From Photobacterium sanguinicancri (GTDB lineage Bacteria; Pseudomonadota; Gammaproteobacteria; Enterobacterales; Vibrionaceae), in NCBI RefSeq assembly GCF_024346675.1, contig NZ_AP024850.1, forward strand, positions 1,612,001-1,676,000: 64,000 nt of DNA. The letters are read 5' to 3'. This document shows, piece after piece, positions 54,720 through 63,682 of the stretch. The position numbers and the translations under genes are program-made. Each line of letters opens with the position of its first letter. The first letter of the stretch is position 1. The notes below the pieces were generated by a model. It saw nothing but the letters and a program-made list of their open reading frames with translations. It did not search any database and was not told where the DNA came from.

Positions 54720-56184
54720 ACATATGAGCTTTCGGGCGTCAAGCGGCAAAGTGGCTCCTATCGACCGCGTAAGCGGTCGACTAAATGTCGATTAACAAGC
54801 GCGTCCTCTTCGTTAGTCAGAATGGCCTTCAAGTCACGCTTGCGGCAAACACATATTGAGGATCTCTTACGCAGTCTCAACTGCTGCCTGTTTAGTTGCA
54901 TTCCACTGCGGTGAAACAGGGTCGCTAGACATTTATCGGTTAACCCACATCTGGCACTATTCAAAGGGTGATGGTTACGTCATTCGTACCAGTTAGTTTC
55001 AGGCTCAGTGCGGGTGCAAACGTTCTTGTTAATCGTATTAAGGCACGTCAGTGAAAGGGCTAATCAAAGCATCGTGCTCTGTTTTATTGGTACACGCGTC
55101 AGTTGTAAGGTCATGGCCTTATCTCATGGTTTAATGACAGCGATTCGTACTCGACCATATTGGCACAGTTAGACGATGAGCCTCTTTCACTGCGTGGCTA
55201 ACGCTTCATAAATTGCTCTTCATTGAATAGTGTTTTGTTCCTTAACATGAAGTAAACACATCGCCCTAATTTGTGAGCGAGTACAGATAGGGCTTTCGAC
55301 TTTGGCATTCTGCGTTGAAGCTTGGCTAAATAGCGTTGGGCATCATCATTACCTCGAAGATAAAGTACGCAAGCTTCAGAGAACGCCCATTTAAGATGAG
55401 CATTTCCAATTTTGGCACCTGAAGTACCATAGATTTTACCTGCTGATTCAGCTTTGCATTTGACTAGGCGAGAGTAAGAAGCAAACTTCTGTACTGAATC
55501 AAAGCGTTGGATGTCACCGATTTCATAGAGAATGGTGAGGGCGAGTATTTTACCGACCCCTTTGATAGATTTGAGTAAATGGTATTCACGATAGAAGTGT
55601 TTAATGGCATGGTTTTCCAACTGTTTTTCTATCTGTCGGAGTTCTTTATCGTAATGTTCAACGAGGTTTAAATCGAGATTGATATTAACTTGAACGTATT
55701 TATCGTCAAAGGTCTCGCGTAGCACGCATTGATTTAGGGTAATGATAGGCGACAGGGAATGTACCCCCACGAAGTAGTTTGGCAATTTTAAAGGAATCAA
55801 TTTTGTCGGTTTTAGCTTTACCGCCGTGAATCGCTTTCATGTACAAAGCATGTCCGAGAATAAAGTCGACCGCATTGTCTTCGCACCAGTCGGCTACCCA
55901 ATACCAACAATGCATACATTCAACGCCGACAATAATATTCCCGATATAGGGTTCAAGAATTCTCATTAAATGTTCAGGTGAGGCTTTAATCTCTTGATGG
56001 ATACATATTTCACCATCATGGTTGATGATGCAGACATATAAAGAACGGGCATGGAGATCTATCCCGCAGTAATAAGGGTGGTTCTTCGTATAAAATTGCA
56101 TATGAGTCTTCTCCGTTTTTTGGTTTAGTAGCCTTCCAGCATACTCCTTTGGGGTATGTTGTCGGAGAAGGCTCAATAAGTATC
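54720..56184 (-). mobile_element. IS1111-attC type element, copy 2 (internally deleted)
   Basis: It is 1465 bp, exactly 140 bp shorter than copy 1, and otherwise almost identical. The missing part corresponds to 53206-53345 of copy 1 and lies between two GTAG words, so slippage between short repeats is likely. Confidence 0.88.
55198..56101 (-). pseudogene. Broken IS1111-type transposase (copy 2)
   Basis: The same gene as at 52681-53724, but the 140-bp deletion removes residues around MRATRDLLRRRMKIIRHGAM to RYSQARDAL and shifts the frame. The N-terminal DEDD part and the C-terminal Tnp_20 part lie in different frames. It cannot make full transposase; the ends and the non-coding RNA region are kept, so it could still move if copy 1 supplies the protein. 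Confidence 0.88.
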
Positions 56185-56394
56185 AAAGGCATTAATGTGA
56201 CGCCTGACACTCGGCGGTTTTGGTTTGAAGTGTATTTATTTTAGTAAGTTCAGCGTTGGCGCACCTTATGCCAAGGCGTTATTCGTATAAACTTTGCAAT
56301 AGTGATAGCTTTGTAATTTACAGCTAGGTGTGTGGTAAATCGAAAATATTTAAACCCTTATACTTTTAAATTTCTTACATAATATTAAGAAGTT

Positions 56395-57308
56395 ATGCTG
56401 GCAAAATTCAATTCAATTGTAAATTTTTTGGAGTACATTTTGTCATTTGAAATAACAAGCTTTGTTGGTTTAAAGAAGAAAAACAATATTAATGATGTCA
56501 AGCTGTTACAAGCATTATTGAATGTATATTCACGTCGAAACAACAGTGAGTCGTTAACAATTACAGGTAAATGTGATAACGAACTGATTGATAAATTGGT
56601 TGAATACCAGAATAAGCATCTTAAGATCTCCAAGCCGAAAGAATATGCAGAGCCTAATGGGAAAATCGTAAAATCCTTAAATGAACTGGTTCGTTCTGTT
56701 TTTAAACCGATGTCCACTACACCTCCAAAAGTTGGTTTACTAACTTGGAATGCAGAAGGGAATGAAGGTGGGCATATCACAGCCGAAAATTACATGTCCC
56801 AAGTGAAAGTTCTGGTGTTACCGTGGGTAGAGGCTATGATTTGAGAAGGAAAAAATCAGCTCTGATTCGTAAAGATCTTGCAGCCGCAGGCTTAAAACCG
56901 GATGTTATATCTAAGCTAGCGAGTGCTGTTGGTTTAAAAGGAAAGCAAGCAAAACAGTTTATCATTGATAATGATTTGGTTGATTATCAAGTTACAGTTG
57001 ATGCTCAAAGAAAGTTATTTAAAATAAGCTATGATTTTGAGGCGTCAGAAGTAAAAAGAATTTGCACTAAAGCTGATGTTGTTAAGAAATATGGTAATAC
57101 AGATTGGGGCAAGTTGGACATTACTATTAAAGAAATAACAATAGACTTAAAATTTCGTGGTGATTATACGCCAGCAGCTAGAGAGTACTTGCAAGAAACT
57201 ATAGCTAATAATGATCTTGAAAGTTTTAAGCGAGTAATTACTAATAGATCTCTCTGGGCAAGTGTTCCTGGTGACCGGTTTAATAAGAGGGTTAAATATG
57301 TTCAGTAA
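56395..57308 (+). pseudogene. Frameshifted lysozyme-like peptidoglycan hydrolase with N-terminal peptidoglycan-binding-like domain
   Basis: Two frames make up one protein of about 304 residues. Frame 1 (56395-56770) has NDVKLLQALLNVYSRRNN, ITGKCDNELIDKLVEYQN and the ending TWNAEGNEGG, as in peptidoglycan-binding modules leading to a catalytic domain. The second frame then gives AYHSRKLHVPSESSGVTVGR and GYDLRRKKSAL to the stop, with FRGDYTPAAREYLQET near the end, as in pesticin/T4-lysozyme-like enzymes. A one-base indel in a GGTGGG run near 56770 separates them, either a true mutation or a sequencing error. The Glu in NAEGNE is probably catalytic. Confidence 0.7.
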
Positions 57309-57747
57309 TTTATATCCTTACGGTGCAAAATTTATGATGTCTAAGGTGATATCATGTTGTTGTATGTTGCTATTTTCTTTTTCTGCAAGTTCGAGTGTTT
57401 TACCTGCATCGATAGATAAAGTCCAAACATATAGAGTTAATGACTTTCTTGTTAGAGTCGTGAAGCATAACATGGAAGTAAACCCTATACTCGAAATTGA
57501 TAAAATAAGCACTCCAGAATTTAGAGTCATTGATAGTCTTAAAATAAAATCAGTAATTGTTGGCAATGAAGAGTTAATCTTTAACGGGTCCTCAGGTGTT
57601 TTTGTTGAATCATTTTCATCAAAGAATAGCGATATCTTTTTTTCTTTAGAATATTTCTATTTAGAAGGGGGAAGCAATTATATTGATTGCGTTGTCTCAT
57701 TTAATGAGGGTTTAATTAGTGCGCCAAAATGTGGCTATAAAGATTAG
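57298..57747 (+). CDS. Secreted protein coupled to the lysozyme-like gene, possible immunity factor
   Basis: A 149-residue exported protein. AAGAGGG precedes the ATG at 57298, whose first codons overlap the end of the lysozyme-like gene by 11 bases; MMSKVISCCCMLLFSFSASS within it is the signal sequence, and 57334 is a possible alternative start. The mature part is beta-rich with a C-terminal Cys pair (NYIDCVVSFNEG, APKCGYKD). A secreted protein translated together with a peptidoglycan hydrolase fits a periplasmic inhibitor, as with type VI effector-immunity pairs. No family is recognised. Confidence 0.5.
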   Translation: MFSNLYPYGAKFMMSKVISCCCMLLFSFSASSSVLPASIDKVQTYRVNDFLVRVVKHNMEVNPILEIDKISTPEFRVIDSLKIKSVIVGNEELIFNGSSGVFVESFSSKNSDIFFSLEYFYLEGGSNYIDCVVSFNEGLISAPKCGYKD

Positions 57748-57761
57748 CGGCAAAAGATGCA

Positions 57762-58305
57762 TAACACATATGAGCCTTCGGGCGTCAAGCGGCAAAGTGG
57801 ATCCTATCGACCGCGTTAGCGGTCGACTAAAAGTCGATTAACAAGTGCGTCCTCTTCGTTAGTCAGAATGGCCTTCAAGTCACGCTTGCGGCAAACACAT
57901 ATTGAGGATCTCTTACGCAGTCTCAACTGCTGCCTGTTTAGTTGCATTCCATTGCGGTGAAACAGGGTCGCTCGACATTTATCGGTTAACCCACATCTGG
58001 CACTATTCAAAGAGTGATGGCTACGACATTCGTACCAGTTAGTTTCAGGCTCAGTGCGGGTGCAAACGTTCTTGTTAATCGTATTAATGCACATCAGTAA
58101 AAGGGCTAATCAAAGCATCGTGCTCTGGTTTATTGGTACACGCGTCAGTTGTAAGGTCATGGCCATATCTCATGGGTTAATGACAGCGATTCGTACTCGA
58201 CCATATTGGCACAGTTAGACGATGAGCCTCTTTCACTGCGTGGCTAACGCTTCATAAATTGATCTTCATTGAATAGTGTTCTATTCCTTATGTTCGGCGT
58301 TATAA
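57762..58305. repeat. attC site 12, mostly lost
   Basis: TAAC at 57762-57765 is followed by IS copy 3. Only GTTCGGCGTTATAA (from 58292) remains of the right part, so IS truncation also removed most of the attC. Confidence 0.6.
57766..58290 (-). mobile_element. IS1111-attC type element, copy 3 (left end only)
   Basis: 525 bp match the long non-coding end of copies 1 and 2 plus about 35 bp of the transposase 3' end, then stop at CTATTCCTTA. The transposase and the other inverted repeat are missing. It is inserted at the same TAAC position of an attC. Confidence 0.85.
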
Positions 58306-58379
58306 TTTTTCTTAGTATTGCTGAATATTTATACTTGCACTATAATCGGTACAAAATTAAGTACAACTAAGGTGTTATT

Positions 58380-58661
58380 ATGACTCGACTAAGATTAGAT
58401 CAAGATATTCAACCACTTTCAGAGTTTAGAGCTGGCGTAGCTTCGTTTATTCGTCAAATTAACGAAACTCGTAGACCTTTAGTAATTACTCAGCGTGGCA
58501 AAGGTGTCGCTGTTGTTTTAGATGTTGCTGAATATGAAGCAATGCAAGAAAAAATAGAGTTACTGGAAGAATTGCAGCAAGCTGAAGCTCAAATCGCTAG
58601 TGGCTTCGGTTTATCAAATGAAGATGCTCGTTCTAAAATCTTGGGACGTTTACGTTCATGA
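58380..58661 (+). CDS. Phd/YefM-family antitoxin
   Basis: A 93-residue antitoxin. The N-terminal DNA-binding fold is seen in LSEFRAGVASFIRQINETRR and PLVITQRGKGVAVVLDVAEYEAM; the C-terminal helix KIELLEELQQAEAQIASG would mask the toxin. It overlaps the ParE gene by 4 bases, and the pair is a typical array-stabilising toxin-antitoxin cassette of vibrio superintegrons. It is expected to repress its own promoter, which must lie in the ~80 bases after the cassette core. Confidence 0.93.
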   Translation: MTRLRLDQDIQPLSEFRAGVASFIRQINETRRPLVITQRGKGVAVVLDVAEYEAMQEKIELLEELQQAEAQIASGFGLSNEDARSKILGRLRS

Positions 58662-58945
58662 ATGTTGTTTGGTCGCCGCTTGCTTTAGACAAAATAGGGC
58701 AGACAGCAGAATACATTGCATTAGATAATCCATCTGCGGCAGAAAAATGGGTTAATGAAGTATTCGACAAAGCAGAGAATTTAGGTTCATTTCCAGAGTT
58801 AGGTCGCCTTGTTCCTGAGCTAAACAGAGCTAATTATCGTGAAATTATTTTTGGTAATTACCGCATTATTTATAGCGTAACGTTAAGAATAAATATTTTA
58901 ACGGTTCGTAACTGTAGTCAATTGCTGACTATGGCTGATATATAA
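58658..58945 (+). CDS. ParE/RelE-family toxin
   Basis: A 95-residue toxin of the ParE type. WSPLALDKIGQTAEYIALDNP and AAEKWVNEVFDKAENLGSF form the helical hairpin. LGRLVPELNRANYREIIFGN and YRIIYSV make the sheet. ParE proteins poison DNA gyrase, while RelE relatives cut mRNA; the pairing with a Phd-type antitoxin is usual. The two genes overlap, so neither should be expressed alone. Confidence 0.93.
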   Translation: MNVVWSPLALDKIGQTAEYIALDNPSAAEKWVNEVFDKAENLGSFPELGRLVPELNRANYREIIFGNYRIIYSVTLRINILTVRNCSQLLTMADI

Positions 58946-58946
58946 A

Positions 58947-59050
58947 ATTCTAACAAATGCATCAACACGATTTGCTACACTCGGCGGTTTTGGTTTGAAG
59001 GGTAATTGGTTTAGTCAGTAATACGTTGGCGCAACTTATGCCAGACGGTA
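58947..59050. repeat. attC site 13 with a worn right core
   Basis: TTCTAACAAATGCATCAACA at the left and CAACTTATGCCAGACGGTAT at the right; the right core GTTA is changed to GGTATA, so recombination here is probably impaired. Confidence 0.65.
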
Positions 59051-59262
59051 TACCCACGTAAGCAAAACTCCACTTGAATTGTTTTCCGGTGAGTGGTAGG
59101 TTAAAACAATGCAAGTAAATCATACGTTTAATCTAATCTCAGTTTCATGGTGGCGTTCTATCTTATAGAGCGGCGCTGAATCACATTTGTTCAAAGCCGT
59201 CGGAAGACTGCTTATGAATAACGCAATTTATGTCTCCGATGGTACAATTTAGGAGTCACATT

Positions 59263-60287
59263 TTGCATAATCGAATACATACTGTTAAAAAAGAAAAAGT
59301 GTTAACTGGTGATAGAGCTACAGGGCAGTTGCATCTCGGACACTTTGTCGGTTCACTTCAGCAAAGGGTCGCATTACAAAACGACTATGAACAAACCATT
59401 TTGGTTGCCGATTTACAAGGTTTAACTGATAACGGTCACAATCCCCATAAAGTATCTTCCAATATTTTGAATGTTGTTGCTGATTATTTAGCCGTTGGCA
59501 TTGACCCACAGAAAACGACAATTTGCTTGCAGTCTGCGATCCCAGCATTATCTGAATTGACAATGTATTACTCAAATTTAGTGTCTGTCGCTAGATTACA
59601 GAGAAATCCAACAGTTAAAAATGAAATTGCAGGTAAGTCATTTGGAGGCTCAATTCCTGCGGGTTTCTTAACATATCCGATTAGCCAAGCTGCCGATATT
59701 ACTGCATTTAGAGCAACGCTCATCCCTGTTGGTGATGACCAGTTACCAATGATTGAGCAAACGAATGAAATAGTGAGAAAACTAAATCATATAGCCCAAG
59801 ATGATATTTTAGTTGAGTGTCGACCGTTATTAAGCAAAGCCCCTCGTTTACCAAGCACGGATGGTAAAAGTAAAATGTCTAAATCAATGGGTAATTGCAT
59901 CCTCTTAAGCTCTGGAGAAAAGGATATATCAAAGGCGGTAAAATCAATGTATACCGATCCTAATCACTTAGCAGTTGAAGACCCAGGTAAAATTGAAGGT
60001 AATGTTGTTTTCACATATCTAGACGCATTCCATCCAGATTTAGCTTATGTTGATGATTTAAAGGTTAGGTACCAAAAAGGTGGTCTAGGAGATGGGGCCA
60101 CAAAAAAATTCTTGAAGAATGCTTGCAGGAAACTCTAAAGCCAATTAGAGAACGTAGAGATACATTCATATCAGATAAAGCTCAATTAATTGAAATTCTT
60201 AGTATTGGTAGCGAAAAGTCACAAGATGAATCAAATCAAGTGTTAGGTAGCATTAAACGAGCATTTGGTCTTAATTTGTTTCGGTAG
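59263..60287 (+). pseudogene. trpS: Second tryptophanyl-tRNA synthetase in a cassette, frameshifted near the end
   Basis: A class I TrpRS paralogue. AGGAG precedes a TTG at 59263, the likely start, just before VLTGDRATGQLHLGHFVGSL with the HIGH-type motif GHF. The KMSKS loop reads GKSKMSKSMGN near residue 208. At a run of seven A (about 60103) the frame breaks. One more A would continue as KKILEECLQETLKPIRERRD and on to IKRAFGLNLFR, the normal C-terminus. This may be a sequencing error, a real mutation or programmed slippage. Extra TrpRS copies can give resistance to inhibitors such as indolmycin; that is inference here. Confidence 0.8.
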
Positions 60288-60310
60288 TCGATATCAAAGC
60301 GTGGGGATCA

Positions 60311-60365
60311 AATGCAACCAAGGTGATGCTGGACACTCGTCGATTTAATAGGCTTTGTTGAGTAA
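60311..60365. repeat. attC remnant after trpS
   Basis: CAACCAAGGTGATGCTGGAC and nearby ACTCGTCG resemble the left part of attC sites, but the right arm and core are missing. Confidence 0.4.
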
Positions 60366-60383
60366 ACAATAATCCACTTTATT

Positions 60384-60683
60384 AAGGAAGATATTCAAGA
60401 AAGCCAGCCTGTATTAGCATCAAGATGGTCACGAGTTGGTGCTTCAATTATTGATGTAGTTATTCTCAGTGTTGTAATACTTCCTGTAGCTTACTTCACG
60501 GGTGGGTTTGATGGACTTAGTCAGGAGGCACCAGTTGAGAGTCCCTTTATATACCAGATCATAATAGCTGTTCTTGGTTTTGGTTTATATTGCATTGTGA
60601 ATGTTAGGGCATTGATTTTCCTGCGTCTCGTGTGGAATTGGAATATCACGCATCTAGCTTTCAATCTTTTGTATTTATGGTGA
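60384..60683 (+). pseudogene. Fragment of an RDD-family membrane protein
   Basis: The frame reads KEDIQESQPVLASRWSRVGA, SIIDVVILSVVILPVAYFTG and IYQIIIAVLGFGLYCIVN. The first two membrane helices and the Arg-x-Ala/Asp pattern are those of RDD proteins. After IVN the sequence turns unrelated (VRALIFLRL), so the third helix and the conserved tail are lost. There is no good start codon; it looks like a decayed cassette gene. Confidence 0.6.
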
Positions 60684-60758
60684 ATTCATTAGATCAGAAG
60701 GTAAGTTGCGGTCGTTATAAGTTTCTAGGAATATACACAACTCACAATAGGTAATAAT

Positions 60759-61145
60759 ATGTTTTTAGAGGGTTTTCATCATGTGGCGATCATATGTTCC
60801 GATTACAGTGTCTCAAAGTATTTCTACTCTGAAATTTTAGGATTAGAGATAATTGCGGAAACGTATCGAGAAACACGTTCTAGTTATAAGCTAGACTTAA
60901 TGCTGCCAGATGGTGGACAAATTGAACTGTTTTCATTTCCCGATTCACCTGAAAGGGTATCAAATCCGGAAGCTCAAGGTTTAAGGCACTTAGCCTTCTC
61001 AGTTGCTTCAATACCTCAAGCGGTAGAATATTTACGCTCTCGTGGTGTTGGAAGTGAACCAATTAGAGTAGATGAATTAACAGGCAAAAAGTTTGTTTTT
61101 TTCAGAGACCCAGACGGTTTACCTTTGGAGCTATACGAAAAATAA
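60759..61145 (+). CDS. VOC-superfamily protein (YaeR/glyoxalase-like)
   Basis: A 128-residue metal-binding protein of the vicinal-oxygen-chelate family. Two beta-alpha-beta modules are visible: FHHVAIICSDYSVSKYFYSE with ILGLEI at the N-terminus, and GLRHLAFSVASIPQAVEYLR with FFRDPDGLPLELYE at the C-terminus. Metal ligands are His 7, Glu in GGQIELFSFP, His in GLRHLAF and Glu in PLELYEK. It is closest in layout to YaeR proteins, whose substrate is unknown. It occupies a cassette with a worn attC behind it. Confidence 0.85.
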   Translation: MFLEGFHHVAIICSDYSVSKYFYSEILGLEIIAETYRETRSSYKLDLMLPDGGQIELFSFPDSPERVSNPEAQGLRHLAFSVASIPQAVEYLRSRGVGSEPIRVDELTGKKFVFFRDPDGLPLELYEK

Positions 61146-61151
61146 ACAGAG

Positions 61152-61190
61152 CGAATGCATCAACACGATTTGCTACATTCGGTATTCTAG
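61152..61190. repeat. attC remnant after the VOC gene
   Basis: GCGAATGCATCAACACGATT and TGCTACATTCGG match the left part of attC 13; the right half is absent. Confidence 0.45.
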
Positions 61191-61320
61191 ATTCCTTTGG
61201 GTTTACCGTATTAACTAGCAGATTTAAGCTTCATCTGCATGGTAGTAAACGTGGTGTACAGGTGCTATACGAATTGGTGTGATTGATAAATATGTATGTA
61301 ATCAATGTTGAGAGTTAGCT

Positions 61321-61584
61321 ATGCAAAGTGGAACGTTAAGAGATTACAGTGAAGACATGTATAAGGTTTATTTTGAGATAGGAGAATACCAAGAAGTAGG
61401 TTTGGGTGTTTTTACTGCATTTGTCGGTGAGCGGCACTCAAAACATATTCTACATTTAGAATTTGGGTACGAAGTAACAATGCCTATTCAATGTGTACCA
61501 GAAGTTGTAAGACTTTTAAATCAAAAAAATATAGCAATTTACCAAATAATACGTGGGGAAAAAACAAAAGAAACATGGCGTTAG
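61321..61584 (+). CDS. Uncharacterised 87-residue protein at the end of the array
   Basis: No family is recognised. The protein (MQSGTLRDYSEDMYKVYFEI and onward) is small, soluble and beta-rich, with Asp/Glu/Tyr-rich N-terminal and basic C-terminal parts. A weak GAGAG precedes the start. Its last codons include TGGCGTTAG, which resembles an attC core, but no attC arms are seen around it. It is probably the last cassette-type gene before the chromosome resumes. Confidence 0.5.
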   Translation: MQSGTLRDYSEDMYKVYFEIGEYQEVGLGVFTAFVGERHSKHILHLEFGYEVTMPIQCVPEVVRLLNQKNIAIYQIIRGEKTKETWR

Positions 61585-61908
61585 CCGACAGAGTCCTCCC
61601 ACGTTTAGAGACTCTTTACTAAGTCAGATCTAGGGGCTAATTGTGAGGTGCCCATCACATCACTACAGATGTTGTCGAAACGAGCCGAAGTAATAACAAG
61701 ATGATTTTATTCGTATTTAAAATGCGACAGAGTAACGAATTTGCGACGCACTATATAAAAATATAACAATCGCATGCTGGGCTTGGTTTTAATTTTATTT
61801 GCATTAAAGGTGTAAGCTGTTGATGTTAAATGATTAATTTTTTTGGCATGTATCTTGATTAACCTAATTTACTTTAGATACAAATAATCTGGTAATTAAG
61901 GTGATCAT
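61585..61908. other. Intergenic region at the right edge of the array
   Basis: No gene, attC or clear repeat is seen. The AT-rich part near 61800-61890 probably holds the promoter of the PEP-CTERM gene. Confidence 0.4.
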
Positions 61909-62469
61909 ATGAAAAAAGTAATATCAGCCATACTCTTTATGACAGCGCTTTTTAGTTTTAATGCATCCGCATCATTAATTGGGGATGACATTTTCATTGC
62001 ATGTTCGCAATCTTCAGGATCGCCAGATCCTGCATGTGAGGGGCTAGGCCTTGTTCCTGCAACTGTGACTAATAATGTTGAATATCCTGACTTTTTTAAC
62101 TTTCAAAATTCTATCAGCATTGATGTATTAGCTAACTCAATTGAGGTGGCCTTTGAAAATGGTCCGTATTGTGGGTGGTTCACATGTGACGGACAAGGCT
62201 TTTTGCAATTTGATTTAACGGATCTTGATTGGATTTCGATGCCAACAAGTTTTATTTCAAGTCTGGACGTAGTGACTAACATGACGGGTGTTTTGACGAG
62301 CTTTGGCCCTGATAGTGTCTCTTTTTCATTACCAGAGACACAGGTAACGAACGATATGTTTTTGACTATTAATCTGATTACAGCAGCCATTCCTGAGCCT
62401 TCTGTTTTTCTTGTGCTTTTAATGCTAATTATCGGCTCGACGGCATATCGAATGAAAAAACAGTGGTAG
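61909..62469 (+). CDS. PEP-CTERM exported protein
   Basis: A 186-residue secreted protein with a signal peptide (MKKVISAILFMTALFSFNAS) and a C-terminal PEP-CTERM sorting tail: AIPEPSVFLVLLMLIIGSTA and a basic end YRMKKQW. Exosortase recognises such tails in the membrane and cleaves them so that the protein reaches the cell surface or matrix. The core has two close Cys pairs (CSQSSGSPDPACEG, CGWFTCDG). Its function is unknown. Exosortase is not in the window. Confidence 0.85.
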   Translation: MKKVISAILFMTALFSFNASASLIGDDIFIACSQSSGSPDPACEGLGLVPATVTNNVEYPDFFNFQNSISIDVLANSIEVAFENGPYCGWFTCDGQGFLQFDLTDLDWISMPTSFISSLDVVTNMTGVLTSFGPDSVSFSLPETQVTNDMFLTINLITAAIPEPSVFLVLLMLIIGSTAYRMKKQW

Positions 62470-62794
62470 TGAAATACAGCAAGACTCAAACATTATAGAA
62501 TTAAGCACGTATTATTCCCCCTTTAAAAGAGGGGGAATACTGTTATTTCTTCCTATCTTCAATCTTCCTATATATCATTTCCCTTCCGAGAGACTCCCTG
62601 TATAGCGGCATATGTCTTGAATGTAGAGTTCAGCCGTATAATTAAAGCAATAAAGCGTGGCCAACTTTAGCTGACCACTAAAAGGGCTATCCGCTTTCAC
62701 CCTTCATTACGACAGCACAAAAAGCACTAAGCTAACGTTTTTACTCTATGATTTTTGTATTCAATACAGAGCTTGCTATTGTAGATACAGTGTA
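62470..62794. other. Intergenic region with a hairpin
   Basis: No gene is supported. ATTCCCCC and GGGGGAAT (62514-62538) form an 8-bp stem 45 bases past the PEP-CTERM gene, with a poor T-run; it may end that transcript. Confidence 0.5.
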
Positions 62795-63508
62795 ATGGCA
62801 GCAAAAGAGGCGCTTATCAAGCATCTTAAATGTGTGGATTTAACACAGTCAAAACAATGGTTACAGCCAGAGCAGAGGCAAGCGTTGGCAGAGATCATCA
62901 TTGCGAGCTTCTCTAATGTTGATCCTGAAGCCTATTTGTTTAAGTACTTTGATAGTAGCGAACCTTATCAGAGGAAATTGCGCCTGTACTTCGATCAGGA
63001 ACGGATTGTCGGCTACTGTTTACTGACTTTCACCAATATTTCCAACAAGGTTGTCATCAAGGCATCCGCTGCATTTTTGCCTGATTATCGAAAGGGCAGC
63101 AATACTTTTATTTTTTCACTTCAGGAAAGCTTAAAAAGTTGGCTGAGTAAACCTTGGCGTAAGCACTATTATGCAGACACTATGCTTAGCCCGGCCATGT
63201 ACCGTGCTATCGCGAAGAATACTGGGGTCATTTGGCCGCATTTTTCACATCGTGCGCCAGAAGCGCTATTTGACCATTTTAACCCAGACGGAGATTCTAG
63301 CGCAGAGAATGCACTTCGGTGTTTGGTTTCGGTCGATAGGGTGAGTAATTACAACCAAGCAGAATTGGACATGTTACTGACCAGTGATAAACCAGAAATT
63401 CAGTATTATTGTAAGTTGAACCCGCACTTTAATAGCGGTGTTGCACTCTTTGTTATTATTCCTGTAAATCTGAAGCAATTCTTACTGACATTACTTAAAA
63501 ACAAGTAA
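62795..63508 (+). CDS. Uncharacterised protein, possibly GNAT-like
   Basis: A 237-residue soluble protein. LYFDQERIVGYCLLTFTNIS (about residues 67-86), then VVIKASAAFLPDYRKGSNTF (about 89-110), resembles the central strands of GNAT acetyltransferases with R-x-x-(K)-G-S/N near the acetyl-CoA loop, but the match is partial. The C-terminal half is not recognised. It stands alone after the PEP-CTERM gene, without a clear operon partner. Confidence 0.5.
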   Translation: MAAKEALIKHLKCVDLTQSKQWLQPEQRQALAEIIIASFSNVDPEAYLFKYFDSSEPYQRKLRLYFDQERIVGYCLLTFTNISNKVVIKASAAFLPDYRKGSNTFIFSLQESLKSWLSKPWRKHYYADTMLSPAMYRAIAKNTGVIWPHFSHRAPEALFDHFNPDGDSSAENALRCLVSVDRVSNYNQAELDMLLTSDKPEIQYYCKLNPHFNSGVALFVIIPVNLKQFLLTLLKNK

Positions 63509-63682
63509 AAACAAGTAAAAACAACATGTAAATTAACTCATTAGGCTTAATAGTCTACGAAGAAGGACTTTTAGGTTTATAAATGAATCCGTATTATATT
63601 TAGTTTGCTTAAAATGAGATTAAGAGCCACCTCAAATAAGATGACCCCTTAGTTAGTGTCTGTATTAGAGTTCTAATTAATA

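Larger units (their letters stand above)
54713..56284. repeat. attC site 11, split by IS1111-type copy 2
   Basis: ACATAAC ends at 54719. The remainder runs 56185-56284 from AAAGGCATTAATG to GTTATTC. The insertion point is the same as in attC 10. Confidence 0.85.

Noticed and set aside
61560..61590. attC core at GGCGTTAGCCGAC
   Set aside because: Only the core-like word is present within the end of a gene; no attC arms surround it.
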